Positions 43,799 to 53,316 of a DNA stretch of 64,000 bases are shown here, one piece after another. Source of the stretch: Polaromonas sp. (lineage in GTDB: Bacteria; Pseudomonadota; Gammaproteobacteria; Burkholderiales; Burkholderiaceae_C); NCBI GenBank assembly GCA_030654695.1, contig JAURWY010000030.1, positions 28,811 to 92,810 on the forward strand. The letters are read 5' to 3'. The position numbers were made by a program, and so were the translations under genes. The stretch's first letter is position 1; the number at the start of each line of letters is the position of its first letter. A model generated the notes under the pieces. It ran no database searches. It had not been told where the DNA came from and saw only the letters and a list, made by a program, of their open reading frames with translations.

Positions 43799-46650
43799 GC
43801 AAACTTCCGGTCTTCACCGGCGCCGTACAGATTGCTGGTGCAGCGACCGCAAATCGTCGGGTGCGCTGCATCATGGCCAACGTCATCGCGGTAGTGCCAG
43901 CAGCGCTCGCATTTAACGCTGGTGCTGGTGGCCGATGTCACGCTCAAAGCGTCTGCCGCTTGCAGCGTCATGGCAGAGGTGATGAAGACAAACTTCAGGT
44001 CGTCGCCCAGACTGTTCAGCAGCACGTGGTCGTCGGCGTTGACGCCGAGCGTGACGTCGGCCTGCAGGGACGATCCAACTTTGCCATCGGCGCGCAAGAC
44101 TTCGATGTCTTTGTTGACGAGATCGCGCAATTCGCGAATGCGCGACCACTTGGCCAGCAAGGCAGCGTCAGGCGAAGCCAACTCTGCATAGGTTTCCATG
44201 AAGATCGACTCGGACGAACCGAACACCGTCCACGCCTCTTCGGCGGTGAAGCTCAAAAACGGCGCCATCCAGCGCAGCATGGCATGCGTGATTTGGTGCA
44301 ACGCGGTTTGCGCGCTGCGCCTGGCAAAAGATTTTGGCGCGCTGGTGTAGAGCCGGTCTTTCAGAATGTCGAGGTAGAACGCGCCCAGATCTTCGCTGCA
44401 GTAGATCTGCAGTTTTGAGACCACGGGCTGAAATTCATAGACTTCGTAATGCGCCAAGATGTCGGCTTGCAACTGCGCCGCACGGCTCAAGGCGTAGCGG
44501 TCAATTTCCAGCATCTGCTCTAACGGAACGCTGTCGGTGGCCGGGTCAAAGTCGCTCACATTGGCCAGCAAGAAGCGCAGCGTGTTGCGAATCCGGCGGT
44601 AGGCGTCGACCACACGCGCCAAGATTTTGTCGTCAATGCCTAGGTCGCCCGAGTAGTCGGTTGACGCGCACCACAGGCGAATGATTTCAGCGCCCAGCTT
44701 GCCGCTGACTTCTTGCGGCGCGACGACATTGCCTTCGCTTTTACTCATCTTGCGGCCCTTGCCGTCAACCGTGAAGCCGTGCGTCAGCAGCCCTTTGTAG
44801 GGCGCGTGGTCGTACATGGCGCAGGCTGTCAGCAGGGATGAATGGAACCAGCCGCGGTGTTGGTCATGGCCTTCTAGGTACAGGTCGGCCGGCCAGGTCG
44901 ATTGCGCTGCGTGGCTGTGCTTGAGCACGTGGTCGTGCGTGGTGCCGGAGTCAAACCAGACGTCCAAAATGTCGGTGCTCTTGATGTAGTCGGGCGCGTC
45001 GTTGCCGATGATGGATTCGGCCGTCGCCTTGCTCCAGGCTTCAATGCCGCCGGCCTCGACCATGCTGGCGGCTTGGTCCATGATCTCCATGGTGCGTGGA
45101 TGCAATTCACCGGTGGCGGTGTGAATAAAGAAGGGCAGGGGCACGCCCCAGTTGCGTTGTCGGCTGATGCACCAGTCCGGCCGGCCGGCGATCATGTCGC
45201 GTAAACGGGTCTTGCCGTTTTCTGGGTAAAACCGGGTTTCTTCAATCGCATTCAATGCCAGTTGACGCAGGGTTTTAGCGGCTTTGTCTTTGGTGAACAA
45301 ACCTTCGTTGCCCGGGCCTTCTTCGTCCATGCGTATGAACCACTGTGCAGCGGCGCGGTAGATTACTGGCGTCTTGTGGCGCCAGCAATGCGGGTAGCTG
45401 TGCACGATGTCTTGCGTGGCAAACAGGCGCTCGTGTTCGCGCAGTTTGTCGATCACCAGCGGCGCGGCTTTCCAGATGTTGAGGCCACCAAAGAAAGGCA
45501 GTTCGTCGACATAACGGCCGTTGCCTTGCACCGGGTTCAGGATGTCGTCGTAAGCCATGCCGTTGGCGATGCAGGAGTTAAAGTCTTCGACGCCGTAAGC
45601 GGGTGCAGAGTGCACGATGCCGGTGCCGTCGTCTGCGGTGGCGTAGTCGGCCAAGTACACCGGCGACAAGCGGCGGTAGCCGTAGACGCCTTGCTCATCG
45701 GCGACGTCGTGCAACGGGTGCATGAAGTTGAGCAGTGCGAGTTTTTCGCCCAGCGCAGTGGCCAGCACCGTGCCGGTGAGGCTAAAGCGAGCTAGGCATT
45801 TTTCGACCAACACCGACGCCAAGACCAGCAGGCCGCGCTCGGTGTCGACCAGTGCGTATTCAAGGGCAGGGTTCAGGTTCAGCGCCTGGTTCGCCGGAAT
45901 GGTCCACGCGGTGGTGGTCCAGATCACGGCAAACGCGTCTTTGGACAAACTGCCCAAACTTGGCAGGCCAAAGGCGGCAGCGAGTTTTTCAGGCTCGGCA
46001 CATTTGAAGCCAACGTCCAGCGTTTGAGATTTTTTGTCGGCGTATTCAATTTCAAACTCAGCCAGCGAGGAGCCGCAGTCAAAGCACCAGTACACCGGCT
46101 TCAGGCCGCGGTAGACAAAGCCGCGTTCCATGATGCGTTTGAGGGCACGGATTTCGTTCGCCTCGTTGGCGAAATCCATGGTCCGGTACGGGTTGCCCCA
46201 TTCGCCCAAAACGCCCAGGCGTTTGAAGTCGGCCATCTGTCCGGCGATTTGCTCGGTGGCGAAAGCCCGACTTTTGGCTTGCACTTCGTCACGCGGCAGG
46301 GCCCGGCCGTAAAGCTTTTCAATGGCGTTTTCGATCGGCAAACCGTGGCAATCCCAACCCGGCACATACACCGCGTCCATGCCCTTGAGCTGGCGCGCCT
46401 TGACGATCATGTCTTTCAACACTTTGTTGACGGCGTGGCCAATGTGAATTTGGCCGTTGGCGTAGGGTGGGCCGTCATGCAGCACAAATTTGGGACGGCC
46501 TTGGCGGACGTCACGCAGTTTTTTGTAGAGCCCTTGGTCTTCCCATTCTTTGACCCAGCCGGCTTCGCGCTTTGGCAAATCGCCGCGCATCGGGAAAGGC
46601 GTGTCAGGCAAGTTCAGGGTGCTGCGGTAATCGGTTTTGGTGTCGGACAT
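43795..46650 (-). CDS. ileS: Isoleucine--tRNA ligase
   Basis: A 951-residue class Ia synthetase from the ATG at 46650 ([10 protein letters not shown]). The HIGH motif is in [21 protein letters not shown] is in [12 protein letters not shown], and the C-terminal zinc finger [14 protein letters not shown] with ICGRC is complete. It charges tRNA-Ile and edits mischarged valine. It is placed between ribF and lspA with a 139-bp gap after ribF, room enough for its own promoter; no leader peptide was recognised. Confidence 0.97.
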   Translation of the reverse strand: MSDTKTDYRSTLNLPDTPFPMRGDLPKREAGWVKEWEDQGLYKKLRDVRQGRPKFVLHDGPPYANGQIHIGHAVNKVLKDMIVKARQLKGMDAVYVPGWDCHGLPIENAIEKLYGRALPRDEVQAKSRAFATEQIAGQMADFKRLGVLGEWGNPYRTMDFANEANEIRALKRIMERGFVYRGLKPVYWCFDCGSSLAEFEIEYADKKSQTLDVGFKCAEPEKLAAAFGLPSLGSLSKDAFAVIWTTTAWTIPANQALNLNPALEYALVDTERGLLVLASVLVEKCLARFSLTGTVLATALGEKLALLNFMHPLHDVADEQGVYGYRRLSPVYLADYATADDGTGIVHSAPAYGVEDFNSCIANGMAYDDILNPVQGNGRYVDELPFFGGLNIWKAAPLVIDKLREHERLFATQDIVHSYPHCWRHKTPVIYRAAAQWFIRMDEEGPGNEGLFTKDKAAKTLRQLALNAIEETRFYPENGKTRLRDMIAGRPDWCISRQRNWGVPLPFFIHTATGELHPRTMEIMDQAASMVEAGGIEAWSKATAESIIGNDAPDYIKSTDILDVWFDSGTTHDHVLKHSHAAQSTWPADLYLEGHDQHRGWFHSSLLTACAMYDHAPYKGLLTHGFTVDGKGRKMSKSEGNVVAPQEVSGKLGAEIIRLWCASTDYSGDLGIDDKILARVVDAYRRIRNTLRFLLANVSDFDPATDSVPLEQMLEIDRYALSRAAQLQADILAHYEVYEFQPVVSKLQIYCSEDLGAFYLDILKDRLYTSAPKSFARRSAQTALHQITHAMLRWMAPFLSFTAEEAWTVFGSSESIFMETYAELASPDAALLAKWSRIRELRDLVNKDIEVLRADGKVGSSLQADVTLGVNADDHVLLNSLGDDLKFVFITSAMTLQAADALSVTSATSTSVKCERCWHYRDDVGHDAAHPTICGRCTSNLYGAGEDRKFA

Positions 46651-46789
46651 GGTTTTATTTCGGAGCAAACGGGGAAATCGGGGCAGCTGTCACGGGCAGC
46701 TTGGCGGGAGTAGGGCGCTCAACGCGGGCCTGAAGGGGGAGCCATGGTCCTGCGGTGAGCAGGGCAGGGACTGACAGTGGCGAGATCGT

Positions 46790-47785
46790 CTAAATTCGAT
46801 CGCGGGTGGTTTGCCGGCTGGTTTCGGTGTGCATGGCTGCGAAAAATGCGCGTGCGTTGTCGCAGTCTCGAGAGATGCCTTTTTGAAGCGCCTCCAGACC
46901 CTCGTATTTCAGCTCGTCATGCAGTTTGTGCAGCAGTTCCACGCGGATGATTTTACCGTAGGCACTGTCGAGGCCAGCCTCTGGCGGGGTCCAGTCTAGA
47001 CAATGGACTTCAAGCAAGACGCGGCCGGCATCCTCGACTGTCGGACGTATGCCCAAACTGGCCACGCCATCGACAGGGGCGTCACCTTTGGCACCCAGCC
47101 CGTGCGTGCGGACCACGAAAATACCACTGGCGGCCGGTTTGTCATGCCGGAACGCAACGTTCAATGTCCGAAAACCCAACTCTCGGCCGAGCTTTTTGCC
47201 GTGCACCACGTGGCCCGAAATGCTGTACGGCCGGCCGAGTAGTTTTGCCGCGTCATCCATCTGGCCGTGCGCTAGGGCTTCGCGCACTGCCGAGCTGGAG
47301 ACCCGTGCACCATGCACTTCGTAGCTGTCCATGCGGGCGACTTCAAAACCGCAGGCGATACCGGCCGCGTCAAGCATGGCGTAGTCGCCTGCACGTTTGC
47401 TGCCAAAGCGAAAGTCATCGCCCACCAGCACGTAGCGCACTTGCAGGTTGTTGACCAAGACCTCGTGGATGAAAGCGTCGGCGCTTTGCGTGGCCAAGCG
47501 CGCATTGAACGGCAGCACCACGGCTTGGTCGATGCCGCAGCGCGCTAACTCTGTGAGTTTGTCGCGCAGGGTAGAGATGCGTGTGGGTGCCGTGCCCGGG
47601 TAAAAGTACTCGCGCGGGTGCGGCTCGAAGGTCATGACCCGGGCCGGTAAGCCGCGGTGCTTGGCTTCGTTTTTCAGGACAGCAAGCATGGCCTGATGGC
47701 CGCGGTGAACCCCGTCAAAGTTGCCAATGGTCAGTGCGCAGGGCTGAGCCAATGCTGGATGCTGATGGCCGCGAAAGATTTTCAT
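46790..47785 (-). CDS. ribF: Bifunctional riboflavin kinase / FAD synthetase
   Basis: A 331-residue enzyme making FMN and FAD. The N-terminal nucleotidyltransferase has IGNFDGVHRGHQAML (HxGH-type) and VLVGDDFRFGSKRAGD. The flavokinase domain begins with GRPYSISGHVVHGKKLGRELGFRT and includes LEVHCLDWTPP. It is the first gene of the ribF-ileS-lspA group. No FMN riboswitch was seen in the upstream 180 bp. Confidence 0.96.
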   Translation of the reverse strand: MKIFRGHQHPALAQPCALTIGNFDGVHRGHQAMLAVLKNEAKHRGLPARVMTFEPHPREYFYPGTAPTRISTLRDKLTELARCGIDQAVVLPFNARLATQSADAFIHEVLVNNLQVRYVLVGDDFRFGSKRAGDYAMLDAAGIACGFEVARMDSYEVHGARVSSSAVREALAHGQMDDAAKLLGRPYSISGHVVHGKKLGRELGFRTLNVAFRHDKPAASGIFVVRTHGLGAKGDAPVDGVASLGIRPTVEDAGRVLLEVHCLDWTPPEAGLDSAYGKIIRVELLHKLHDELKYEGLEALQKGISRDCDNARAFFAAMHTETSRQTTRDRI

Positions 47786-47810
47786 GCAGCCGATTATCGT
47801 TTTTTAGCGG

Positions 47811-47841
47811 CCTGCTTCAGCCGCCGGGAGGGGCTGAAGCA
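47811..47841. repeat. Perfect 11-bp inverted repeat between ribF and the HNH gene
   Basis: CTGCTTCAGCC (47811-47821) and GGCTGAAGCAG (47831-47841) flank a 9-nt loop. There is no T run on either side, so it is not a standard terminator. It lies in the divergent promoter region. Confidence 0.5.
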
Positions 47842-47965
47842 GTCATTGGCAGAAAATTGCCATGAAATCACTGTATATTATTGGACAGCAGGCAGACGCT
47901 GAGTTCAAGAAAAAGCGTTTGTCAGGCTTGATTTGATGCCGGTTTCCATTTGCATGGAGGTTTGT

Positions 47966-48535
47966 TTGAAGGTCTTGAAGCTGTCCGCTCAGGGGGTGCC
48001 ACAATCGTGGATCAGCCTCGAACAAGCTGTGCTGAACTACGCGGCCGGGGAAGTGCGCTGGGAAGCCGGTGCACAAGTGGCCCTGTTTCGCGGCGGTCAC
48101 AACGCTCGCACCGGCGAGCAGTCGACCATCACGGTCAACAGCATCATCGGCACACGCGGTGTGCCAAACATCAACCCCTTTGATCTGATGCCCGGCTTGA
48201 CGAATGCCAAACTTTTTGCACGCGACCGCAACGTCTGCGCTTACTGCGGCAGCCATTTTCATGAGAATGAGCTGACTCGTGAGCACATCGTCCCCTTTGC
48301 ACAGCAGGGCATCGACACCTGGATGAACGTGGTCACTGCGTGCCGCGCTTGCAACCACCGAAAAAGCAGCCGCACGCCCGAGCAAGCGCGCATGCCGCTG
48401 CTCTACACGCCTTACGTGCCCAGCCTCTGGGAAGACTTTATTTTGCGGAATCGCCGGATTCTGGTGGACCAGATGGAGTTTTTATCCCGAGGGCTTCCTA
48501 AGTCATCAAGGCTGTACACCTCTGAGCTGCAATAA
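47966..48535 (+). CDS. HNH endonuclease family protein
   Basis: A protein of about 189 residues. The best start is the TTG at 47966 (read MKVLKLSAQG), since GGAGG lies 5 nt before it; ATGs at 47936 and 47954 have no ribosome site. The zinc and active-site core is NVCAYCGSHFHENELTREHIVPFA, followed by ACRACNHRKSSRTP, giving Cys-x2-Cys twice plus the HNH His-Asn-His set. The N-terminal half (SWISLEQAVLNYAAGEVRW) is specific to a family widespread in Burkholderiales. The function is unknown; it stands alone, without a methylase or phage neighbours. Confidence 0.85.
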   Translation: MKVLKLSAQGVPQSWISLEQAVLNYAAGEVRWEAGAQVALFRGGHNARTGEQSTITVNSIIGTRGVPNINPFDLMPGLTNAKLFARDRNVCAYCGSHFHENELTREHIVPFAQQGIDTWMNVVTACRACNHRKSSRTPEQARMPLLYTPYVPSLWEDFILRNRRILVDQMEFLSRGLPKSSRLYTSELQ

Positions 48536-48560
48536 CGAAAAAAGAAAAGGAAAGCGAGAT

Positions 48561-49556
48561 ATGGCGTCAATCGAAAATCTTCTGAGTGGTCGCAGCCGCC
48601 GCACACTGTTTGTCGGTGTCATGGCACTCCTTGTGGGTTACCAAGTGCAGGCCAAAGATGCCTACCCGGTCCGGCCGATTAAATTGATCGTTCCTTTTGC
48701 CGCTGGCGGGACTGGCGACATTGTGGCGAGGCTTCTGAGCAGCAAGTTGGCGGAGGGCTTGGGCGAAAGTGTCGTGATTGACAACCGCGGCGGCGGTGGC
48801 TCCATCATTGGCACCGATGCGGGCGCCAAGGCACCTGCCGATGGCTACACCTTGACGCTCAGCAACGGTGCGGCCATCACGACAGGTGCCCTCGTCGGAC
48901 AAAAGCTGGCGTACAAGCCGCTGGAGGATTTTTCGCATATCTTTTTGATCGGTAGCTTTCCGAACATGCTGGTCGTGCGAGAGGACCACCCGGCTAAAGA
49001 TTTTCGGCAGTTCGTCGAGCTTTCCCGCAAAGATGCGAATGGGATCAGCTGGGGTTCTGCTGGCGTTGGTTCTGCTGGTTTTTTGGCCGTTGAGCTGCTG
49101 CGCCAGTTGGCCAAAATGAATCTGCTGCACGTCCCTTACCGAGGCACAGGACCCGCTATGACGGATCTGATCGGCGGCTCCATCGGGGCGATGATAACCA
49201 GTCCGGGGGTGGCTGCGTCTCAGATAAAAGCCGGCAAGTTGCGAGCGCTTGCCGTCAGCAGTCCGGCGCGTTTGAGTGATTTCCCAGACGTTCCAGCTAT
49301 GACCGAGGTGGTACCCGGGGCGGGCGGTGATGCTTGGTTTGGCATCTCGGTTCCCGCCAACACGCCGCAGCCCGTGATCGACCGGTTGCACGCAGAACTT
49401 GAGAAGGTCATCAAAATCCCTCAAATTCGCGCTCAACTTCAGCAAGCTGGACTGACGCCGTCGGGGCTTGGCAAGCAAGGGTTTGACAAATTTCTTCTCG
49501 CTGAAATTTCCAAGTGGACGCCGGTCATCCGCAGCGCAAAAATCGTAGCCGATTAG
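48561..49556 (+). CDS. Bug-family (TctC) periplasmic substrate-binding protein
   Basis: A 331-residue extracytoplasmic receptor. The signal sequence ends VGYQVQAKD after a basic start, and the mature protein begins YPVRPIKLIVPFAAGGTGDI, the Bug hallmark. Later motifs include ESVVIDNRGGGGSIIGTDAGAKAPADGYT and LHVPYRGTGPAMTDLIGG. Bug proteins bind small carboxylates or aromatic acids with a backbone-gripping pocket, and many act without linked permeases. The following gene is a flavin hydroxylase 74 bp downstream, so an aromatic or hydroxylated acid ligand is plausible. Confidence 0.92.
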   Translation: MASIENLLSGRSRRTLFVGVMALLVGYQVQAKDAYPVRPIKLIVPFAAGGTGDIVARLLSSKLAEGLGESVVIDNRGGGGSIIGTDAGAKAPADGYTLTLSNGAAITTGALVGQKLAYKPLEDFSHIFLIGSFPNMLVVREDHPAKDFRQFVELSRKDANGISWGSAGVGSAGFLAVELLRQLAKMNLLHVPYRGTGPAMTDLIGGSIGAMITSPGVAASQIKAGKLRALAVSSPARLSDFPDVPAMTEVVPGAGGDAWFGISVPANTPQPVIDRLHAELEKVIKIPQIRAQLQQAGLTPSGLGKQGFDKFLLAEISKWTPVIRSAKIVAD

Positions 49557-49630
49557 CACGCGAATCAAAAAGCGATGAAATCTTCAGAACGCTTCGAGCG
49601 TTCCACGGCCCGCGAAATCTGAAACTTGAA

Positions 49631-50845
49631 ATGTCAAATCAAAAATCTAAAAAACAATGCGTCATCATCGTCGGCGGCGGTCCTGTTGGCCTGACGGCCG
49701 CCATGCTGCTTGGGCATCACGGCATACCGTGTCTGGTTTTTGATGCCGAGGATTCAGTACCACATGACCTACGCGCTTCAACATTTCATCCGCCAACACT
49801 CGACATGTTGGATCAATTTGGCATTACCCCCAAGCTGATCGCGGCAGGCTTGCTCGCACCGACTTGGCAGGTGCGCTGGCATACGACAGGCGAATTTGCG
49901 GAGTTCGACCTGTCGGTTCTCAAGGGCCATACGGCGCATCCGTACAGGCTTCAATGTGAGCAATGGCGGCTCGCCGAATTTTTGATTGAGCACATTCGTC
50001 TGCATCTCCCCTGCATAGAGATCAAGCCGGGTTACCGCGTCGATGAATGCCGTCAAGATGATGCGGGTGTCGAGGTTTTCGTGACGGGACCTGGTGGTGA
50101 TCAACAGGCTTTCAGTGGCGATTACCTGATTGGCGCTGATGGTGGAAGAAGCGTTGTCCGCTCTCAACTGAAGCTTGAGTTCGAAGGCCACACTTTTCCG
50201 GAAACAACGGTTTTGGCCACCACCAGCTTCCCGTTTCATGAGCATGTGCCGAACTTGTCTTTCATCAACTACTGCTGGAAAGACAGCGGCACTTTCAGTC
50301 TGCTTCGATTGCGTGACCTCTGGCGCGTCAGTCTTTACCCGCGCGATGGAGAGAGTGAGCAAGACGCCACTTCGCCGCTGTCCATTGAGAGCAAGTTACA
50401 AGAGATTTTTCAGAAAGACACTGCTTACGAGGTCATGGAAATCAGGCCCTACAAAATTCACCAACGGGTCGTGAAAAGCTATGTCCATGGGCGGATGATT
50501 TTGGCGGGTGATGCCGCACACATCAACAGCCCAAGTGGAGGCATGGGGATGAATGGGGGCATTCATGATGCGTTCAATTTGGTTGATAAACTGCAGCGCA
50601 TTTATGCGGGAGAAAGCCAAAACTTGCTCATGCTCTATGAACGACAGCGCCGCCCTGTCGCCCTGAAGCATGTGTTGGAGCAGTCAGGCCGGAACCGCGC
50701 CCGCATGCAAGAGCGCGACGATAGCAAACGCAGACATGCCCTCACCGAACTCCAGCGCAAGGCCGATGACAAAACACTTGCAGAGGCGTATTTGTTGGAA
50801 ACCTCGATGATCAACGGCTTACGCGAAGCGGCAAGCATTGAATGA
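49631..50845 (+). CDS. Class A FAD-dependent aromatic hydroxylase-like monooxygenase
   Basis: A protein of 404 residues from the ATG at 49631; the upstream part of the frame overlaps the Bug gene and is not favoured. FAD motifs are all present: VGGGPVGLTAAMLLGHHG (GxGxxG), YLIGADGGRSVVR (DG) and MILAGDAAHINSPSGGMGMN (GD). It resembles the p-hydroxybenzoate/PheA hydroxylase family, which inserts one oxygen into aromatic substrates using NAD(P)H. The C-terminal thioredoxin-like domain of PheA-type enzymes is absent. Substrate is unknown. Confidence 0.88.
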   Translation: MSNQKSKKQCVIIVGGGPVGLTAAMLLGHHGIPCLVFDAEDSVPHDLRASTFHPPTLDMLDQFGITPKLIAAGLLAPTWQVRWHTTGEFAEFDLSVLKGHTAHPYRLQCEQWRLAEFLIEHIRLHLPCIEIKPGYRVDECRQDDAGVEVFVTGPGGDQQAFSGDYLIGADGGRSVVRSQLKLEFEGHTFPETTVLATTSFPFHEHVPNLSFINYCWKDSGTFSLLRLRDLWRVSLYPRDGESEQDATSPLSIESKLQEIFQKDTAYEVMEIRPYKIHQRVVKSYVHGRMILAGDAAHINSPSGGMGMNGGIHDAFNLVDKLQRIYAGESQNLLMLYERQRRPVALKHVLEQSGRNRARMQERDDSKRRHALTELQRKADDKTLAEAYLLETSMINGLREAASIE

Positions 50846-50864
50846 GCACGCGATCTACAGCAGG

Positions 50865-50897
50865 GCTGGCGTCAAGCAAACACGCCAGCTTTGTCTT
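50865..50897 (+). terminator. Candidate terminator after the monooxygenase
   Basis: GCTGGCGT and ACGCCAGC form an 8-bp stem with a 9-nt loop, followed by TTTGTCTT. It overlaps the 3' end of the convergent acyl-CoA dehydrogenase gene. Confidence 0.5.
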
Positions 50898-52005
50898 GCA
50901 TCCGCGCTGACACTTCGCCGAGCTGGTGCAGTGAATCCCCAAAGGTCATTTCCAACTGCGTTAATTTCTTAAAGTAGTGGCTGACGATGTACTCGTCCGT
51001 GACACCAATGCCACCATGCAATTGCACCGCTTGCTGGCCGACAAAACGCATCGATTGACCGAGCTGATATTTGGCGCGGGCCATGGCGGCGCGGCGTTCG
51101 TCAGCCGGGGCGTTGAGCTTGAGTGAGGCGTAGTAGCTCATGGAGCGGGCCAACTCCAGCTGCATTTTCATATCCGCCACGCGGTGGCGCAGCGCCTGAA
51201 AACTGCTGATGACAACGCCGAACTGTTTGCGCTGGTTCATGTAGTCCACGGTGATGGCCAGTGTGGTGTCCATCACGCCAACGGCTTCAGCGCAGGCCGC
51301 GGCAATGCCGATATCCACCGCGTGCTCTAAGGCGGCCAACCCGTCCAATGTGATCAGCGTCGCGGCAGCGTTGTGCATTTGCACTTCCGCTGCGCTGCCG
51401 CCGTCTTGTGTGGAGTAGGCGCGCGTGCTGACGCCACTGGCTTGGCGGGCGACCCAAAACAGTGCCTGTTGGCCCTTCAGCATGGCCGGCACCAAGAAGG
51501 CGTCCGCTTGGTCGCCTGCCGGAACGATGCTTTTGTGGGCGCTCAAGGTCCAGCCGCCATGGCCTTCTGCGCCGTTCGTGCTTTCTGTCGCCTTGGCATC
51601 ACAGATATCGAGACGATAGCGGGCGGCGCGTTCTTGGTGTGCCAGCACCACCAACGCTTCACCCGAGGCGATCTTCGGCAGCCACACCGCTTTGGTGGCC
51701 TCGGGCGCCCAAGCATTGAGCATCGCACCGGCCAACAAGGTGTGGGCGACGGGCTCGAGCACCAAGCCGCGGCCGAGCTCTTCCATGACCAGCATGCCTT
51801 CGACCGGGCCCATGCCCAGACCGCCGTAGCTTTCCGGAATGTAGAGGCCGCTCAAGCCGAGTTCAGCCAGTTCGGCATAGGCCTCGCGTGAAAAGCCACC
51901 GGCACTTGCAATGGCGCGGCGGCGTTCAAAGGAATAGCCTTTGGCAACCCATTTGCGCACGGCTTCACGCAGTTGTTCTTGGTCATCAGAAAAATTGAAA
52001 TCCAT
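50872..52005 (-). CDS. Acyl-CoA dehydrogenase, small (PimD-like) subunit
   Basis: A 377-residue member of the acyl-CoA dehydrogenase family. It has the N-terminal helical domain (FSDDQEQLREAVRKWVAKGY) and the C-terminal FAD region (QRKQFGVVISSFQALRHRVADM), with VQLHGGIGVTDEYIVSHYFK. It is 12 bp downstream of a second dehydrogenase of the PimC type, and the pair resembles the large and small subunits of pimeloyl-CoA dehydrogenase. Such pairs probably form a mixed enzyme with one active flavin site. Direct evidence for pimeloyl-CoA as substrate is lacking. Confidence 0.88.
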   Translation of the reverse strand: MDFNFSDDQEQLREAVRKWVAKGYSFERRRAIASAGGFSREAYAELAELGLSGLYIPESYGGLGMGPVEGMLVMEELGRGLVLEPVAHTLLAGAMLNAWAPEATKAVWLPKIASGEALVVLAHQERAARYRLDICDAKATESTNGAEGHGGWTLSAHKSIVPAGDQADAFLVPAMLKGQQALFWVARQASGVSTRAYSTQDGGSAAEVQMHNAAATLITLDGLAALEHAVDIGIAAACAEAVGVMDTTLAITVDYMNQRKQFGVVISSFQALRHRVADMKMQLELARSMSYYASLKLNAPADERRAAMARAKYQLGQSMRFVGQQAVQLHGGIGVTDEYIVSHYFKKLTQLEMTFGDSLHQLGEVSARMQDKAGVFA

Positions 52006-52017
52006 GGTTTTGTCTCC

Positions 52018-53223
52018 TCAGCCCAGCACAGTTTGTGCAACGATGTTGCGCTGAACTTCGTTGCTGCCGCCATAGATGGTGGTTTTACGCATGTTGAAAT
52101 AGGTCGATGCCAGCGGCGCGCAGTGCACAGCGCCGCCCGGAAAGCCATCTAGGCCAGCATCAATTTGGTCGCCTTGCCAGCCAGCCTCCATGGCGTCTTG
52201 AATGAAGGGCAGGCTGAAAGGGCCTGCGGCCAGCATCATGAGTTCGGCATAGCGTTGCTGGATTTCACTGCCGCGAATTTTCAGCAAGCCGGCGATGTCG
52301 AGAGAGTTCTTGCCCGTCTTTTGAGCCGAGAGCACACGCAGCACCAGCATTTCGAGTGCCACCACGTCGACCTCGAGCTTGGCGATTTCGTCCCTGAAGC
52401 GAAGGTCGCCATAGAGGCCTTCGGCTTGGGCGATGCGCTTCAAGCGTTCCAGCTCACGTTTGGAGCGATTCACGTCAGCGATGTTGGTGCGTTCATGGCT
52501 GAGCAGGTGCTTGGCGTAAGTCCAGCCCTTGTTTTCTTCACCAATCAAATTGTTGGCAGGCACTTTGACGTTGTCGAACCAGACTTCGTTGACCTCAGCC
52601 TCGCCGTCGAGCAGTACGATCGGGCGCACCGTGACGCCGGGCGATGTCATGTCGATCAGTAAAAAGGAAATGCCGGTTTGTGGCTTGCCTTCGTGGCTGG
52701 TGCGGACCAGGCAAAAAATCCAATCACCGTACTGGCCCAGCGTGGTCCAAGTCTTTTGGCCGTTGACGATGTAGGTGTCGCCTTGACGCTCAGCTTTGCA
52801 CTGGAGCGACGCCAAGTCTGAGCCTGAGCCCGGCTCGCTGTAGCCCTGGCTCCACCAGACGTCACCGCTGGCGATGCCTGGTAAGAAACGTTGCTGTTGT
52901 TCAGCATTGCCAAAAGCCATGATCACCGGCGCGACCATCACCGGGCCAAAAGGCAGCACGCGGGGTGCGCCCGCCAATGCGCACTCCTCTTCAAACAGAT
53001 GCTTTTGCACGGCATTCCAACCCGGGCCGCCAAACTCGACTGGCCAGCTGTGGCCGAGCCAGCCTTTCTGGCCCAAAATTTTTCCCCAGCGCTGTAGGTC
53101 GTCACGCGACAGGCGCAGCGCATGGTGCACTTTGTGTGCAATATCGGCGGGCAGATGGGCCTTGACCCAGCCGCGAATGTCTTCGCGAAATTGTTGTTCT
53201 TCGGGGGTGAAGGCTAAGTCCAT
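52018..53223 (-). CDS. Acyl-CoA dehydrogenase, large (PimC-like) subunit
   Basis: A 401-residue acyl-CoA dehydrogenase. Diagnostic parts are FEEECALAGAPRVLPFGPVMVAPVIMAFG, the flavin-loop GYSEPGSGSDLASLQCKA and the C-terminal YGGSNEVQRNIVAQTVLG. The sequence follows the PimC subfamily closely. It oxidises an acyl-CoA with electron transfer to ETF. It is the first gene of a two-gene operon. No regulator or CoA ligase is nearby. Confidence 0.9.
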   Translation of the reverse strand: MDLAFTPEEQQFREDIRGWVKAHLPADIAHKVHHALRLSRDDLQRWGKILGQKGWLGHSWPVEFGGPGWNAVQKHLFEEECALAGAPRVLPFGPVMVAPVIMAFGNAEQQQRFLPGIASGDVWWSQGYSEPGSGSDLASLQCKAERQGDTYIVNGQKTWTTLGQYGDWIFCLVRTSHEGKPQTGISFLLIDMTSPGVTVRPIVLLDGEAEVNEVWFDNVKVPANNLIGEENKGWTYAKHLLSHERTNIADVNRSKRELERLKRIAQAEGLYGDLRFRDEIAKLEVDVVALEMLVLRVLSAQKTGKNSLDIAGLLKIRGSEIQQRYAELMMLAAGPFSLPFIQDAMEAGWQGDQIDAGLDGFPGGAVHCAPLASTYFNMRKTTIYGGSNEVQRNIVAQTVLG

Positions 53224-53316
53224 GGTGGCGTTGTCTCCGGTTCTCTAACCATCGGTCAATTGGCAAGGGTTCTTTTGTAGCACGAGGGCGTGTTGCCAAG
53301 CCATAAACTACTGGCC

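Noticed and set aside
46651..46789. T-box or leader control of ileS
   Set aside because: No T-box motif, leader peptide or attenuator hairpin with T run was seen.
47871..47888. LexA-like CTGT...ACAG before the HNH gene
   Set aside because: The half sites are 10 bp apart where the proteobacterial SOS box needs 8, so it is not accepted as a LexA site.
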